64,000 nucleotides of DNA from Microterricola gilva (lineage in GTDB: Bacteria; Actinomycetota; Actinomycetes; Actinomycetales; Microbacteriaceae): assembly GCF_004217495.1 (NCBI RefSeq), contig NZ_SHLC01000001.1, positions 1,178,001 to 1,242,000 on the forward strand, read 5' to 3'. Shown one piece after another: positions 8,424 to 17,964 of this stretch. Made by a program: the position numbers and the translations under genes. The notes under the pieces were generated by a model that saw nothing but the letters and a program-made list of their open reading frames with translations, was not told where the DNA came from and made no database searches. Numbering within the stretch: position 1 is the first letter of the stretch; each line of letters starts with the position of its first letter.

Positions 8424-9187
8424 CCCCTCGCGGTGAGGACCAGCGGGCCGTCCTCGGTGATCGCGATCGTGTGCTCCATGTGAGCGCCGCGCGAACCGTC
8501 GGCGCTGCGCAGAGTCCAGCCGTCGGCATCCGTCACGATCCGATCGGTCGTGTGCAGGAACCACGGCTCGATCGCGATGACGAGACCGGGGCGCAGGGGG
8601 AGCCCGCGGCCTGCACGACCGTCGTTGGGGATGTGCGGGTCGCCGTGCATGGTGCGGCCGACTCCGTGGCCGCCGAAATCGGTGTTGATCGTGTACCCGT
8701 CGCCGTGACCAACGGCGGCGATGGCGGCGGAGATGTCGCCGATCCTGTTCCCGGGCTGCGCGGCGGCGATTCCGGCCGCGAGGGCGCGCGTCGTCGTGTC
8801 GATGAGCTTCAGGTCCTCATCGCGCGGGGTGCCGACGACGAGTGAGAGTGCGGAGTCGCTGACCCAGCCGTTGACGGATGCCGCGAAGTCCAGCGTCAGC
8901 AGATCGCCGTCGCGCAGCGCGTAGTCGTGGGGGAGCCCGTGCAGGACCGCGTCGTTCACGGAGGTGCAGATGACCTTGCCGAACGGGCTCGCGCCGAAGC
9001 TCGGGTGGTAGTCGATGTAGCAGCTCTCCGCTCCGGCGGCCCGGATCATGTCGTGCGCGAGCTTGTCGAGGCTGAGCAGGTTCACCCCGACCTTGGCTGC
9101 CGCGGCTGTGGCCGTGAGCACGCTCGCCACGAAGCGACCGGCCGGCTCCATCTGCTGGATCTCGGCGGGGGTGCGCAGCTCAATCAT
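8420..9187 (-). CDS. map: type I methionine aminopeptidase
   Basis: Removes the N-terminal Met from nascent proteins. The five metal ligands are recognisable: Asp in [10 protein letters not shown], Asp in SDSALSLV, His in GGHGVGR, Glu in IAIEPWF and Glu in HMEHTIAI. The substrate-side His lies in the YHPSFG region. 255 aa, typical for the short bacterial type. ATG 9187 is preceded by GAGAGGAC. It is convergent with trmD and divergent (49 bp) from the next gene. Confidence 0.95.
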   Translation of the reverse strand: MIELRTPAEIQQMEPAGRFVASVLTATAAAAKVGVNLLSLDKLAHDMIRAAGAESCYIDYHPSFGASPFGKVICTSVNDAVLHGLPHDYALRDGDLLTLDFAASVNGWVSDSALSLVVGTPRDEDLKLIDTTTRALAAGIAAAQPGNRIGDISAAIAAVGHGDGYTINTDFGGHGVGRTMHGDPHIPNDGRAGRGLPLRPGLVIAIEPWFLHTTDRIVTDADGWTLRSADGSRGAHMEHTIAITEDGPLVLTARG

Positions 9188-9224
9188 GGGCGTCCTCTCT
9201 AAGCGGACTCCTATTCTCTCTTGT

Positions 9225-9230
9225 TACGCT
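9225..9230 (+). promoter_or_regulatory. -10 element TACGCT for the leaderless gene at 9237
   Basis: TACGCT ends 6 nt before GTG 9237. This is the same spacing seen at trmD, mnmA, ligA and dinB, and it supports GTG 9237 as the true start. Confidence 0.55.
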
Positions 9231-9236
9231 TGGCAG

Positions 9237-9776
9237 GTGAAAACAGGCTTCGACGTCATCCGCAGGGCCTTCTTCTATTGGCAGTTCCTCGCGGCGTTCG
9301 TGCTGCCGGCGTGGCTCTTCATCGGCTGGGGGCTCTTCGGCGGCAGCGGCTGGGGATTCGTCGGCCTGCTCGTGACCGCGCCCATCGTCTTCATCGCACT
9401 CCTGGTGATCGCCCTGATCGTCTACGCGCGGCCGCTCGTCCGGCAGACCAGGATGGTCTCGTGGAAGGACGTGCTGCTCTACCTCGTGCTGCACGGCGCG
9501 GTGATCGGGCTCGGATTCTTCGGGCCGTCGACGACGTTCTTCGTCGTTCTCGCCGTGCTCACCGCGATCGTCGCATTCTGGCTGACCCTCTGGGAGCTCC
9601 TCACCGACAGTGCCCGCAGCATGCGCGAGACGATGGACGCATTCGAGCAGGCGGCGCAGCCGCCCGGCCAGGGGCCGGGCGTTCCGCCGCGCGCACCCGG
9701 CCAGGGTTCGACGGGCTCGACCCGGCGGCCGGGCGACGACCCTGATGTGATCATCATCCACGAGGTGCGCGACTGA
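9237..9776 (+). CDS. small membrane protein of unknown function, four predicted TM segments
   Basis: 179 aa. Four hydrophobic segments occupy about residues 12-36, 39-65, 80-98 and 101-125, followed by a hydrophilic Pro/Gly/Arg-rich cytoplasmic-looking tail ending DPDVIIIHEVRD. No enzymatic motif recognised. GTG 9237 is chosen because a TACGCT -10 lies 6 nt upstream; earlier in-frame starts fall inside the divergent map gene. Homologues at this place in related genomes would be expected, but I cannot name the family. Confidence 0.75.
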   Translation: MKTGFDVIRRAFFYWQFLAAFVLPAWLFIGWGLFGGSGWGFVGLLVTAPIVFIALLVIALIVYARPLVRQTRMVSWKDVLLYLVLHGAVIGLGFFGPSTTFFVVLAVLTAIVAFWLTLWELLTDSARSMRETMDAFEQAAQPPGQGPGVPPRAPGQGSTGSTRRPGDDPDVIIIHEVRD

Positions 9777-9807
9777 GGTGAGCTGCGGCATCCGCACGCC
9801 CCTCGTT

Positions 9808-9849
9808 TTGCTGCACACCGCCATGTCGTGGCACAATTGACGATTGTGC
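9808..9849 (+). promoter_or_regulatory. probable rplS promoter with a palindromic -10 region
   Basis: TTGCTG (9808-9813) and CACAAT (9832-9837) are separated by 18 bp and could be the -35 and -10 boxes. The -10 is part of a perfect hairpin GCACAAT-tgacg-ATTGTGC (9831-9849). This leaves a leader of roughly 130 nt before rplS, long enough for ribosomal-protein leader regulation, but no known leader structure was identified. A weak hairpin TGCGG-cat-CCGCA (9784-9796) followed by CGTTTT may end the preceding transcript. Confidence 0.45.
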
Positions 9850-9972
9850 TGCAACACGGCCCTGCCTCCGGGGAGCCAGCGACACACTCTCGAGTGTGAG
9901 CGAGCAGCAACACAATTTCTTACCGAAAACTATTCAGTGTTCGACCGGTGGCGGGCACAGAGAGCGAACATC

Positions 9973-10320
9973 ATGCAGATCCTCGACGCAGTCGATGCAG
10001 CATCCCTCAAGTCGGACATCCCCGACTTCCGCGCCGGTGACACCGTCAAGGTGCACGTCAACATCATCGAAGGCACGCGCTCGCGTGTTCAGATCTTCCA
10101 GGGCGTCGTTATCGGCCGCTCCGGCGACGGTGTGCGCGAAACCTTCGCGGTTCGCAAGATCAGCTTCCAGGTCGGCGTCGAGCGTACCTTCCCGGTGCAC
10201 TCCCCGGTCATCGAGCGGATCGAGGTCGTGACCCGCGGTGACGTGCGTCGCGCCAAGCTCTACTACCTCCGCGAGCTTCGCGGCAAGAAGGCGAAGATCA
10301 AGGAGAAGCGCGACTTCTAA
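9973..10320 (+). CDS. rplS: 50S ribosomal protein L19
   Basis: 115 aa, the usual L19 length, at the 30S-50S interface. Diagnostic stretches: [42 protein letters not shown] and the basic C-terminus [24 protein letters not shown] 9973 is chosen from the conserved start MQILDAVDA; an earlier in-frame ATG at 9844 would add non-homologous residues. A strong terminator follows. Confidence 0.97.
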   Translation: MQILDAVDAASLKSDIPDFRAGDTVKVHVNIIEGTRSRVQIFQGVVIGRSGDGVRETFAVRKISFQVGVERTFPVHSPVIERIEVVTRGDVRRAKLYYLRELRGKKAKIKEKRDF

Positions 10321-10338
10321 GACGTCTCGCACCTCTCT

Positions 10339-10385
10339 GCTTGAGCTCCCCACCCCTAGACTGGGGCGGGGGGCTCAAGCTCTTT
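10339..10385 (+). terminator. rho-independent terminator after rplS
   Basis: GCTTGAGC (10339-10346) pairs with GCTCAAGC (10373-10380). Inside, TCCCCACCCC faces GGGGCGGGGG to extend a long GC-rich stem, and the U-rich run CTCTTT follows. It separates rplS from lepB. Confidence 0.85.
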
Positions 10386-10434
10386 AACGGGCGAACACTC
10401 GTAATGACCACAACATCTTCGACAACGGGCGGCA

Positions 10435-11184
10435 ATGACTGATATCGACCAGGAGCTGCGCCGCGACCGCAAGCCGACCCGTCGAAGCGCGCGCAAGCGT
10501 GGGTTCCTCTTGTTCCTGCGCGATCTGCTCATCATCTTCGTGATCGCGATCGTCGTCTCCTTCGTCGTCAAGACCTTCCTGATCCGGTCGTTCTTCATTC
10601 CGTCCGAATCGATGCGCGAGACGCTCCAGGTGCACGACCGCATCATCGTCAATCAGCTCGTCCCTGAGCTCGTGCCGATCGAGCGCGGCGACGTCGTCGT
10701 CTTCCGCGACCCGGGCGGGTGGCTGCCGCCGGCCGCGCCGATCGAGCAGAACCCGATCGTGGCCAGCGTCGACTGGCTGCTCTCGGTCGTCGGGCTCTCG
10801 GCGCCGGACAGCAACGACCACCTCATCAAGCGCGTCATCGGCCTGCCTGGCGACCACATCGTCTGCTGCAACGCCCTCGGCCAGATGAGCGTGAACGGTG
10901 TTCCGCTCGACGAGAGCCCCTATGTGACGTTGCCGGTCGGCGACACCCGCGTCTCGCGCGATGACTTCGAAACGACCGTTCCGGCCGACTCACTCTGGGT
11001 GATGGGCGACAACCGGTACAACTCCAAGGACTCCCGCTACAACGGCGACACCCCTGGCAAGGGCTTCGTGCCGATCGACAACGTCGTCGGCCGTGCCTTC
11101 GTGGTGAGCTGGCCGCTGTCGCACTGGGCGTGGCTCGACAACTACCCCGGCGTCTTCGCCGGCGTTCCAGAGAGCGGCGAGTAG
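10435..11184 (+). CDS. lepB: signal peptidase I
   Basis: Cleaves signal peptides of Sec/Tat-exported proteins at the outer face of the membrane. A basic N-terminus (RKPTRRSARKR) is followed by one TM segment at about residues 24-46. The catalytic Ser is in FIPSESMRETL (Ser59) and the general-base Lys in LIKRVIGLPGD (Lys132); a box GDNRYNSKDSRY (family box E) follows. 249 aa. The long insert between boxes is common in Actinobacteria. rnhB starts on the base after the stop, so they are co-transcribed. Confidence 0.96.
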   Translation: MTDIDQELRRDRKPTRRSARKRGFLLFLRDLLIIFVIAIVVSFVVKTFLIRSFFIPSESMRETLQVHDRIIVNQLVPELVPIERGDVVVFRDPGGWLPPAAPIEQNPIVASVDWLLSVVGLSAPDSNDHLIKRVIGLPGDHIVCCNALGQMSVNGVPLDESPYVTLPVGDTRVSRDDFETTVPADSLWVMGDNRYNSKDSRYNGDTPGKGFVPIDNVVGRAFVVSWPLSHWAWLDNYPGVFAGVPESGE

Positions 11185-11832
11185 GTGGCCGTCTCCGATC
11201 CGAGCCTGGATGTCGAGAACGCCCTCTTCGCCAGCGGCGTCCGCTACGTGATCGGCTGCGACGAGGTCGGGCGCGGTGCCATGGCCGGACCCGTCGCCGT
11301 CGGCATGGCGATCGTCGACGCGCGGATCGGCGGCATCCCCGCCGGCCTGCGCGACTCCAAGCTGCTGAGCGAGAAGCGGCGCGAGGCGCTGGCGCCGCTT
11401 GCCGCCGACTGGGTGCTGCACTCAGCGGTCGGCGAGGCGTCGGCCGCAGAGGTCGACGCGCTCGGCATCACCGCCTGCCTCGGTCTCGCGGGCAAACGCG
11501 CCCTGCTCGCCCTGCACGCGAGCGGTGCGGACATCGCGGCGAGCACGGTGCTGCTCGACGGCTCGCAGGACTGGCTGAACCCGGCGCTCGGCTCGCCGCT
11601 GCCCGTGCAGACGCGGGTGAAGGCCGACAGGGACTGCGCATCGGTCGCCGCGGCATCCGTGATCGCCAAGGTGCACCGCGACCGGATGATGATTCAGTTG
11701 CACGACGAGTACCCGCACTACGGCTGGGCGGGCAACAAGGGCTACGGCAGCCCCGCACACATGGCGGCGATCGCCGAGCACGGCGCGACGCCGGTGCACC
11801 GAGTGAGCTGGATCAAGAGCGAGGCGCCGTGA
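11185..11832 (+). CDS. rnhB: ribonuclease HII
   Basis: Removes ribonucleotides and RNA from RNA:DNA hybrids. Motif IGCDEVGRGAMAGPVAVG carries the catalytic Asp26-Glu27; further acidic ligands lie in VLLDGSQDW and VKADRDCASVAAASVIAKVHRD. C-terminal HYGWAGNKGYGSPAHMAAI is the family signature. 215 aa. GTG 11185 directly abuts the lepB stop. Confidence 0.96.
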   Translation: MAVSDPSLDVENALFASGVRYVIGCDEVGRGAMAGPVAVGMAIVDARIGGIPAGLRDSKLLSEKRREALAPLAADWVLHSAVGEASAAEVDALGITACLGLAGKRALLALHASGADIAASTVLLDGSQDWLNPALGSPLPVQTRVKADRDCASVAAASVIAKVHRDRMMIQLHDEYPHYGWAGNKGYGSPAHMAAIAEHGATPVHRVSWIKSEAP

Positions 11833-11882
11833 GCCTCCGATGCGCAGGTGCCGTGGATGCGCTCCCGGCGTGCGGCGCGGGC

Positions 11883-11888
11883 TAGGAT
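11883..11888 (+). promoter_or_regulatory. -10 element TAGGAT upstream of the DUF2469 gene
   Basis: TAGGAT ends 9 nt before ATG 11898. The transcript would have no leader or one of only a few bases. The spacing is slightly longer than in the other leaderless cases. Confidence 0.45.
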
Positions 11889-11897
11889 TGAAGCACC

Positions 11898-12221
11898 ATG
11901 GATGAAGACGAATTCGAGGACTACGACCGCGAGGTCGAGCTGGCGCTCTACCGCGAGTATCGCGATATTGTGGCGCAGTTCCAGTACGTCGTCGAGACGG
12001 AACGACGCTTTTACCTGGCCAATGAGGTCGACCTCGTTCGCCGGGACACCGAGCACGACTTCTACTTCGAGCTGACGATGAAGGACGTCTGGGTGTGGGA
12101 CGTCTACCGCTCTGACCGCTTCGTCAAGGCGGTGCGCGTTCTGACGTTCAAGGACGTCAACATCGAGGAACTCGCGACCAAGGAGTTCGAGCTGCCCAAG
12201 GAACTCGCGCTCGACGAGTAG
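11898..12221 (+). CDS. DUF2469 family protein
   Basis: 107 aa, very acidic and aromatic. Typical DUF2469 run: EDYDREVELALYREYRDIV, FQYVVETERRFYLANEVDL, FYFELTMKDVWVWDVYR. The family is almost restricted to Actinobacteria and lies between rnhB and yraN, as here. Its molecular function is not established. The conserved neighbourhood is the main reason for confidence. Confidence 0.9.
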   Translation: MDEDEFEDYDREVELALYREYRDIVAQFQYVVETERRFYLANEVDLVRRDTEHDFYFELTMKDVWVWDVYRSDRFVKAVRVLTFKDVNIEELATKEFELPKELALDE

Positions 12222-12357
12222 CCCGCACCCGCTGCGAGCCATCGCGGCGCATCGCCTGTTGTGCACAGCCACCGTTTCGGTCGGCACCATCCACAGGGGC
12301 GGACGCGCCCGGTTCGGCGCGCCTCTGTAACGTCATGGTTGGCCGTGGAGGTGTTCC

Positions 12358-12744
12358 ATGGCTGATCCGAGGCGGTCGACGACTGAACGCTCGAGCCAGC
12401 GTCTGGGGCGATTCGGCGAGCAACAGGCCGTGCGCTATCTGGAGGAACAGGGCTACCGGGTGCTCGAGCGCAATTGGCGCTGCAGGCACGGTGAGATCGA
12501 CGTCGTGGCCTCCAGGGACGGCGTGCTCGTCTTCGTCGAGGTGAAGACCCGCACGAGCGCGGCCTTCGGCCATCCATTCGAGGCCATCACCGTGGCCAAG
12601 CTGCGGCGGATGCACGTGCTCGCCCGGCTCTGGTGTGCAGCGCGTCCGCAGGCGCGCGGGGTCGTGCGGCTCGACGTCATCGGGATTCTGGCGCCGCGCG
12701 GCGAGGTCCCGCGGATCGAGCACCTCGAGGGCGTGCACGCATGA
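12358..12744 (+). CDS. YraN family protein (UPF0102), endonuclease-like fold
   Basis: 128 aa. RLGRFGEQQAVRYLEEQGYRVLERNWRCRHGEIDVVASRDGVLVFVEVKTR holds the nuclease-like core (E, GEID, EVKTR) of the Holliday-junction-resolvase-like superfamily. No firm activity is known for most members. ATG 12358 has GTGGAGGTG upstream, and a TAACGT at about 12327 may be its -10. It overlaps comM by 4 bp (ATGA), and dprA follows, a common DNA-uptake/processing neighbourhood. Confidence 0.92.
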   Translation: MADPRRSTTERSSQRLGRFGEQQAVRYLEEQGYRVLERNWRCRHGEIDVVASRDGVLVFVEVKTRTSAAFGHPFEAITVAKLRRMHVLARLWCAARPQARGVVRLDVIGILAPRGEVPRIEHLEGVHA

Positions 12745-14297
12745 GGGTCGTCGGTCGCACGCGGGCCGTCGCGCTGCTCGGCCTGAGCGGCGCCATCGTC
12801 GAGGTCGAGGCGGACATCTCGGCACAGCTGCCGAAGATCGTGTTGATCGGCCTGCCGGACACGGCGCTGCAGCAGGCGACGCACCGCGTCAGGGCGGCAG
12901 CGACGAACTCCGGCATCCCGCTGTCGGCCAATGCCATCACCGTGAACCTGTCTCCGGCCTCCCTCCCCAAACACGGCAGCGGCTTCGACCTCGCGATCGC
13001 CGTGGCCTGCCTGGCGGCAGCAGGCGACGTCGACGGCTCGTCAGTCGAACGCGTCGTGCACATCGGCGAGCTTGCGTTGGACGGGCGGTTGCGCCCGGTC
13101 GCGGGTGTGCTGCCTGCCGTCATCGCCGCCTACCGCGCCGGCTTCGACACGGTCATGGTGCCGAGCGCGAATGTGGCGGAGGCCGCGCTCGTTCCCGGGG
13201 TGCGGGTGATCGGCGTGGCCGGCCTGCGGGATGCCGCGATCTGGCACGGCGGCAGCTTCGATGCCGTTCCGATCGATCCGATCCCCGGACCGCCAGGCCA
13301 GCATGACGATGGGCCGAGGCATCATCCGGACATCGCCGACGTGGTCGGCCAGGATGCGGCCGTGTTCGCGCTGCAGGTGGCGGCGGTCGGCGGGCACCAT
13401 GCATTCCTGCTCGGCCCGCCCGGTGCGGGGAAGACGATGTTGGCCGACCGGCTGCCGGGGCTGTTGCCGGATCTTGATGAGGAGGCGGCGCTGGAGGTGA
13501 GCAGCATCCGTTCGCTCAGCGGGCTCACCGTCGGCGTCGCGCTCAGCAACCGACCGCCCATCGAGAGCCCGCATCACACAGCAACGGCAGCGGCGATGGT
13601 CGGCGGCGGCTCCGGCGTGATCCGTCCTGGTGCTGCCGTGCGGGCCGCGCACGGAGTCCTGTTCCTCGACGAGGCACCGGAGTTCCAGACGGTCGTGCTC
13701 GATGCTCTGCGGCAGCCGCTGGAGACCGGCATGATCAGCATCCACCGGGCCAATGCCGTCGCACACTTTCCGGCCAGGTTCCAGCTGCTGCTCGCGGCCA
13801 ACCCGTGCCCGTGCGGGCAGTTCGGCGTCGAGGGCGGCGACTGTTCCTGCCCGCCGAACGCCCGCAGACGCTATCTCGCACGCTTGTCCGGTCCGCTGCT
13901 TGACCGCGTCGACATCCAGTTGCGTGTGCAGCGCGTCACCGCCGCACACCTTCGCGTCGCGCAGCAGCGCGCCGGGGACGCAGACGGGACATCGATCGAC
14001 AGCGCGAGCGCCCGCAGCGCCGTCGAGCGGGCACGGGCGACGTCGTCCGAGCGGCTCGGCGGCACGCCATGGCGCCTGAACAACGAGGTTCCGGGGGAGT
14101 GGTTGCGCGCACGAGAACGCAGGCCATCCCTTCAGGCGATGACCGCGCTCGACCGGGCGCTCGAACGCGGCGGCGTGACGATGCGCGGCTACGACCGCGT
14201 GCTGCGCGTCGCGTGGTCGATCGCCGATATCGAGGGCTCGGTCATGCCGACGGCAGAACACATCGCGCAGGCGCTGTACCTGAGGAGGGGAATCTGA
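12741..14297 (+). CDS. ComM/YifB-type Mg-chelatase-like AAA+ ATPase
   Basis: 518 aa. The N-terminal domain starts VVGRTRAVALLGLSGAIVEVEADI. The ATPase has Walker A GPPGAGKTM (about residues 227-235), Walker B GVLFLDEAPEF and a cysteine-containing stretch AANPCPCGQFG. ComM is a hexameric branch-migration helicase that helps integrate transformed DNA in naturally competent bacteria, and the position between yraN and dprA fits that role. ATG 12741 overlaps the yraN stop. Confidence 0.92.
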   Translation: MRVVGRTRAVALLGLSGAIVEVEADISAQLPKIVLIGLPDTALQQATHRVRAAATNSGIPLSANAITVNLSPASLPKHGSGFDLAIAVACLAAAGDVDGSSVERVVHIGELALDGRLRPVAGVLPAVIAAYRAGFDTVMVPSANVAEAALVPGVRVIGVAGLRDAAIWHGGSFDAVPIDPIPGPPGQHDDGPRHHPDIADVVGQDAAVFALQVAAVGGHHAFLLGPPGAGKTMLADRLPGLLPDLDEEAALEVSSIRSLSGLTVGVALSNRPPIESPHHTATAAAMVGGGSGVIRPGAAVRAAHGVLFLDEAPEFQTVVLDALRQPLETGMISIHRANAVAHFPARFQLLLAANPCPCGQFGVEGGDCSCPPNARRRYLARLSGPLLDRVDIQLRVQRVTAAHLRVAQQRAGDADGTSIDSASARSAVERARATSSERLGGTPWRLNNEVPGEWLRARERRPSLQAMTALDRALERGGVTMRGYDRVLRVAWSIADIEGSVMPTAEHIAQALYLRRGI

Positions 14298-14298
14298 G

Positions 14299-15546
14299 AT
14301 GGCCGAATTCGGACTGAACGAGCGGGAGCTGCGCGCGCTGATCGCCCCGCTCCGGGCGGGGGCCGCTGGGTCATCCTCGTTGAGCGACGCCGCCGAGCTC
14401 TTCGCCCGCGCAGCCTGGACGGGCATCGCCGAACCCGGCGATCGAGGTGCCGGCCTCCTCGTCACCGCCCTCGGCGCGGCGACGGCGCTGGGCGCCCTCA
14501 TCGACAACTGGCCGACGGCACGCATCGCCGAGGCCGTCGATCCCGCGGCACGCGCAGGCCGCGACGCGCTCGCGCACGAGATCAGCGCGGCGCTGGCCCG
14601 CTGGCGCCCGCGCACGAACTCCGCAGCGGCCGTGCGCGCGCTGCAGAGTGCGGCGCGCATCGGCTGTCGCCTCGCCGTCCCCGGCGACGCCGAGTGGCCG
14701 CCAGGCGTCGACGATCTGGGTGTGCACGCCCCGCTCGCCCTGTGGTGGCGTGGCCGGGAGGAGTCGATGCCGGCCATGGCCCGTTCCATCGCGCTGGTCG
14801 GCGCGCGAGCCGCGACCGGCTACGGCGAGCACGTCGCGATGGAGGCATCGGCAGGGCTCGTCGATCGTGGATTCGCCATCGTCTCTGGAGCGGCCTATGG
14901 AATCGACGGAATGGTTCACAGATCGGCTCTCGCCAGCGACGGCGTGACCGTGGCGTTCCTGGCCGGTGGCCTCGACCGCTTCTACCCGAGCGGGCACGAC
15001 GCGCTGCTCACGCGCATCGTCGAGACCGGTGCGGTCATCTCCGAGCTCCCGTGCGGCGCAGCACCGACGCGCTGGCGGTTTCTGCAACGCAACCGCCTGA
15101 TCGCAACGTCCAGCCAGGCCACCGTGGTGCTTGAGGCCGGGCACCGCTCCGGATCGCTGAACACCGCGGGCCACGCCGCAGCGGCGGGCCGGCCGCTTGG
15201 AGCAGTGCCGGGGCCGGTGACGAGCCCGGCATCCGCGGGGTGCCACCGGCTGCTGCGCGACTTCGATGCCCGCTGCGTCACGAATGCCGCCGAGATGGCG
15301 GAGCTGGTCGATGTCTACGCGGATGCCGCCGGCGAGATCGATGCGTCACGAGCGGGTGGTGCTGATGCGGCGAACCCGGATCAGCTGCGGGTGCTCGACG
15401 CGCTCAGCACGCGGAGCGGTAGGGAGGTGAACGACATCGCCGTGCGCAGCGGACTCTCTCCGCTCGCGGTGATCACCGTGCTCGGCGCGCTCGAACTGGA
15501 TGGCAGCGCCGGCAACGGCGAGCGTGGCTGGATGCGTCGCGTCTGA
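14299..15546 (+). CDS. dprA: DNA-processing protein DprA
   Basis: 415 aa. DprA protects incoming single-stranded DNA and loads RecA. The Rossmann-like domain is clear: IALVGARAATGYGEHVAMEAS, IVSGAAYGIDGMVHRSAL, VAFLAGGLDRFYPSGHDALL, SELPCGAAPTRWRFLQRNRLI and GHRSGSLNTAGHA. A C-terminal winged-helix segment (about 350-415; DQLRVLDALSTRSGREVNDIAVRSGL) matches the DprA WH domain. GAGGGGA precedes ATG 14299, one base after the comM stop codon. Confidence 0.95.
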   Translation: MAEFGLNERELRALIAPLRAGAAGSSSLSDAAELFARAAWTGIAEPGDRGAGLLVTALGAATALGALIDNWPTARIAEAVDPAARAGRDALAHEISAALARWRPRTNSAAAVRALQSAARIGCRLAVPGDAEWPPGVDDLGVHAPLALWWRGREESMPAMARSIALVGARAATGYGEHVAMEASAGLVDRGFAIVSGAAYGIDGMVHRSALASDGVTVAFLAGGLDRFYPSGHDALLTRIVETGAVISELPCGAAPTRWRFLQRNRLIATSSQATVVLEAGHRSGSLNTAGHAAAAGRPLGAVPGPVTSPASAGCHRLLRDFDARCVTNAAEMAELVDVYADAAGEIDASRAGGADAANPDQLRVLDALSTRSGREVNDIAVRSGLSPLAVITVLGALELDGSAGNGERGWMRRV

Positions 15547-15602
15547 GTAGGGTTGTGGCGTCGACGTACGCTGGAATCCCAGCATGATCGCAAGGAGACC
15601 CG

Positions 15603-16025
15603 ATGGCGGAGAAAACCCCCGCGATGACACCGTCAGACCTGCCGGTGGAGGTCGTGCTCGACCGGGCGACCGGCCCCAGGCGCGAGGAGGCCGATGAGCT
15701 GCTCGCACTGCTCGGCGAGATCAGCGGCGAGGAGCCGGTCGTCTGGGCCGGCCGCATCATCGGATTCGGCGAATACGAGTACCGCTACGAGAGCGGGCGC
15801 GGCGGCCGTTCCCCGCTCCTCGCCTTCGCGCCTGGCCCAACGAAGCACACGATCTACCTCGCGAACGACTTCGCGGAACGCTGGCCCGATCTCATGGCCA
15901 GACTCGGCAAGCACCGTGCGAGCACGGTCTGCCTGTACCTCACGCGACTGACGGGCGTGGACCGCAGCGCGTTGCGCGAACTGCTTGAGCTCTCCCTCGC
16001 CGAGTCGCGAGCGCAGGCCGTCTGA
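15603..16025 (+). CDS. DUF1801 domain protein
   Basis: 140 aa. The YjbR/YdhG-like DUF1801 fold is suggested by YRYESGRGGRSPLLAFAPGPTKHTIYLANDF and the C-terminal helix LTGVDRSALRELLELSL. Function unknown. AAGGAG lies 7 nt before ATG 15603, so this gene has a leader; a TACGCT at 15567-15572 may be its -10. It is not in a tight operon with dprA (57-bp gap). Confidence 0.8.
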   Translation: MAEKTPAMTPSDLPVEVVLDRATGPRREEADELLALLGEISGEEPVVWAGRIIGFGEYEYRYESGRGGRSPLLAFAPGPTKHTIYLANDFAERWPDLMARLGKHRASTVCLYLTRLTGVDRSALRELLELSLAESRAQAV

Positions 16026-16099
16026 GCGCGGCCGCCCGTCGTGGCCGGCAGCACGGTGTCCGAGCGCGGTCGTAGTGTTGGTGCGTCGAAGGAGAATTC

Positions 16100-17035
16100 A
16101 TGACCGGCAGCCTCGGACAGTACCCGCCAGCTGACTATGTGATCGCGCACCTCAGCGACACCCACTTCCTCGGAGCCGACCCCGAAGGCCGGGTTCGTGC
16201 CCTGTACGGCACGGTTGACACGGATGCGACCGTTGCACGCGCGCTGCAGCGGCTGCGGTCACTCGGCGTGCGGCTGGACGCCATGGTCTTCACCGGCGAC
16301 ATCGCCGACCTCGCCGAGGAGGACGCCTATCGGCGGGTGCGCGGCCTCGTTGAGCCCGTCGCGGAGGAGCTCGGGGCGACGCTGGTCTGGGTGATGGGAA
16401 ACCACGACGAGCGGGCGCGATTCCGACGCGAGCTGCTCGACAGTGCTTCAGAGAGTGCTCCGGACACCGATCCCATCGACCGCGTTGACATGGTGCGGGG
16501 CCTCCGCATCATCACCATCGACAGCACGGTTCCCGGCTATCACCACGGCGAGATCACGCGAGCACAGCTGGAGTGGCTTGCCGAGGTTCTCAGCACGCCC
16601 GCGCCACACGGGAGCCTCCTCGCCCTGCACCACCCGCCGATTCCGACTCCGCTCGCCGCGATGACCATCCTCGAGCTGCAACAACAGCAGGAGTTGGCCG
16701 CCGTCATCGATGGCAGCGACATTCGGGCCATCCTGGGCGGCCACCTGCACTACGCGAGTACCAGCCTCTTCGCGGGCATACCGGTCTCGGTCGCACCGGC
16801 CACCTGCTACACGATGGATGTCGCGGCGCCCGATCGTAACCTCATGGGCGTCGACGGCGGCCAGTCGTTCAGCCTCGTACATGTCTACGCCGATCGCATC
16901 GTGCACTCCGTCGTCCCGCTTGCCCCCGCTCCCGTCGTCGCCCACTTCGACGCCGACTTCCTCAGCCGGATGGAGCAGCTGAGCGCCGCCGAACGGCTCG
17001 AGGCGTTCGGGCGCAAGCCAGACGGAGTCGCGTGA
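16100..17035 (+). CDS. CpdA-like metallophosphoesterase (cyclic nucleotide phosphodiesterase family)
   Basis: 311 aa. All calcineurin-like metal motifs are present: LSDTHFLG (DxH), TGDIAD, GNHDE, LALHHPP and GGHLHYAST. The pattern resembles mycobacterial Rv0805 and enterobacterial CpdA, class III 3',5'-cAMP phosphodiesterases, so cAMP or another phosphodiester is the likely substrate. TAGTGT (16073-16078) may be the -10 and AAGGAG precedes ATG 16100. The stop overlaps xerC (GTGA), suggesting co-translation. Confidence 0.87.
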   Translation: MTGSLGQYPPADYVIAHLSDTHFLGADPEGRVRALYGTVDTDATVARALQRLRSLGVRLDAMVFTGDIADLAEEDAYRRVRGLVEPVAEELGATLVWVMGNHDERARFRRELLDSASESAPDTDPIDRVDMVRGLRIITIDSTVPGYHHGEITRAQLEWLAEVLSTPAPHGSLLALHHPPIPTPLAAMTILELQQQQELAAVIDGSDIRAILGGHLHYASTSLFAGIPVSVAPATCYTMDVAAPDRNLMGVDGGQSFSLVHVYADRIVHSVVPLAPAPVVAHFDADFLSRMEQLSAAERLEAFGRKPDGVA

Positions 17036-17964
17036 GCGCCGGTTTCGATGCGGCGATCGAGCGATACGCCATCTACCTCCGCGTCGAGCGGGGCTTCTCG
17101 CCCAACACCGAGCGGGCCTATCGTCGCGACCTCGGTGCGCTCGCCGGCTTCGCCGAGAGTCGGGGCATCACGGAGGCGAACGCCATCGATCTGGAGCTGC
17201 TGCGGGACTGGCTGTGGGAGGGGACGGAGGCTGGACTGGCCCGCGCGAGCATCGCCAGGCACGCGGCATCGGCCCGCGGATTCACGGCCTGGCTCGCGCG
17301 GACCGGCGAGGCCGAGCACGATCCGGGGATCCGGCTGCGGGCGCCCAAGCCCGGCCGTGCCCTGCCACGGGTCGTCGCCGAGACTCAGATGAGCGAGATC
17401 CTGGGCGGGCTTGCCGCGCGAGCGGCAGCGGCGGCGCCCGAGGAGCGGCCGCAGGCGCTGCGCGACATCGCCGTGATCGAGCTGCTCTACGCATCGGCGC
17501 TGCGAGTCTCCGAGCTCGTCGGACTCGATGTCGAGGCGATCGACATGGACAGGCTCACCGTGCGGGTCGTCGGCAAGGGCGGCAAGGAGCGGGTCGTGCC
17601 ATTCGGCGTTCCGGCCCTCTCCGCCCTGAGCGACTATCTGCGAACGGGGCGTCCTGCGCTACTGCGGCACGGGGCGGCCGCGCCGACGACGGCGCTGTTC
17701 CTCGGCGCACGCGGCGGCCGGCTCGGCACCCGGGCGGTGTACTCGCTGGTCGCTCGGCTCCTCGCCGAGATGCCGGGCGGCGGGCCGTCCGGTCCGCACG
17801 CGCTCCGCCACACCGCCGCCACCCACCTGCTCGATGGGGGAGCGGACCTGCGCGCGGTGCAGGAGCTGCTCGGCCACGCCAGCCTCGGCACGACGCAGAT
17901 CTACACCCACGTCTCGACGGAACGCCTCAAGGAGAGCTACCGCACCGCCCACCCACGGGCCTGA
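17032..17964 (+). CDS. xerC: tyrosine recombinase XerC
   Basis: 310 aa. Resolves chromosome dimers at dif with XerD. N-terminal SAM-like core-binding domain ([20 protein letters not shown]), then the catalytic domain with Arg in [12 protein letters not shown], Lys in [13 protein letters not shown], HxxR in [12 protein letters not shown], His in [11 protein letters not shown] and nucleophile Tyr in IYTHVS. All catalytic residues are present. GTG 17032 overlaps the phosphodiesterase stop by 4 bp. Its place before rpsB matches xerC of other actinobacteria rather than a phage integrase. Confidence 0.93.
   Translation: MSAGFDAAIERYAIYLRVERGFSPNTERAYRRDLGALAGFAESRGITEANAIDLELLRDWLWEGTEAGLARASIARHAASARGFTAWLARTGEAEHDPGIRLRAPKPGRALPRVVAETQMSEILGGLAARAAAAAPEERPQALRDIAVIELLYASALRVSELVGLDVEAIDMDRLTVRVVGKGGKERVVPFGVPALSALSDYLRTGRPALLRHGAAAPTTALFLGARGGRLGTRAVYSLVARLLAEMPGGGPSGPHALRHTAATHLLDGGADLRAVQELLGHASLGTTQIYTHVSTERLKESYRTAHPRA

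Noticed and set aside
9850-9972. Known ribosomal leader riboregulator before rplS
   Set aside because: The length is suitable but I could not fit a described L19 leader fold, so it is left as unassigned leader.
17032-17964. Phage or island integrase
   Set aside because: All neighbours are housekeeping genes, there is no att duplication, and position and length fit chromosomal XerC.
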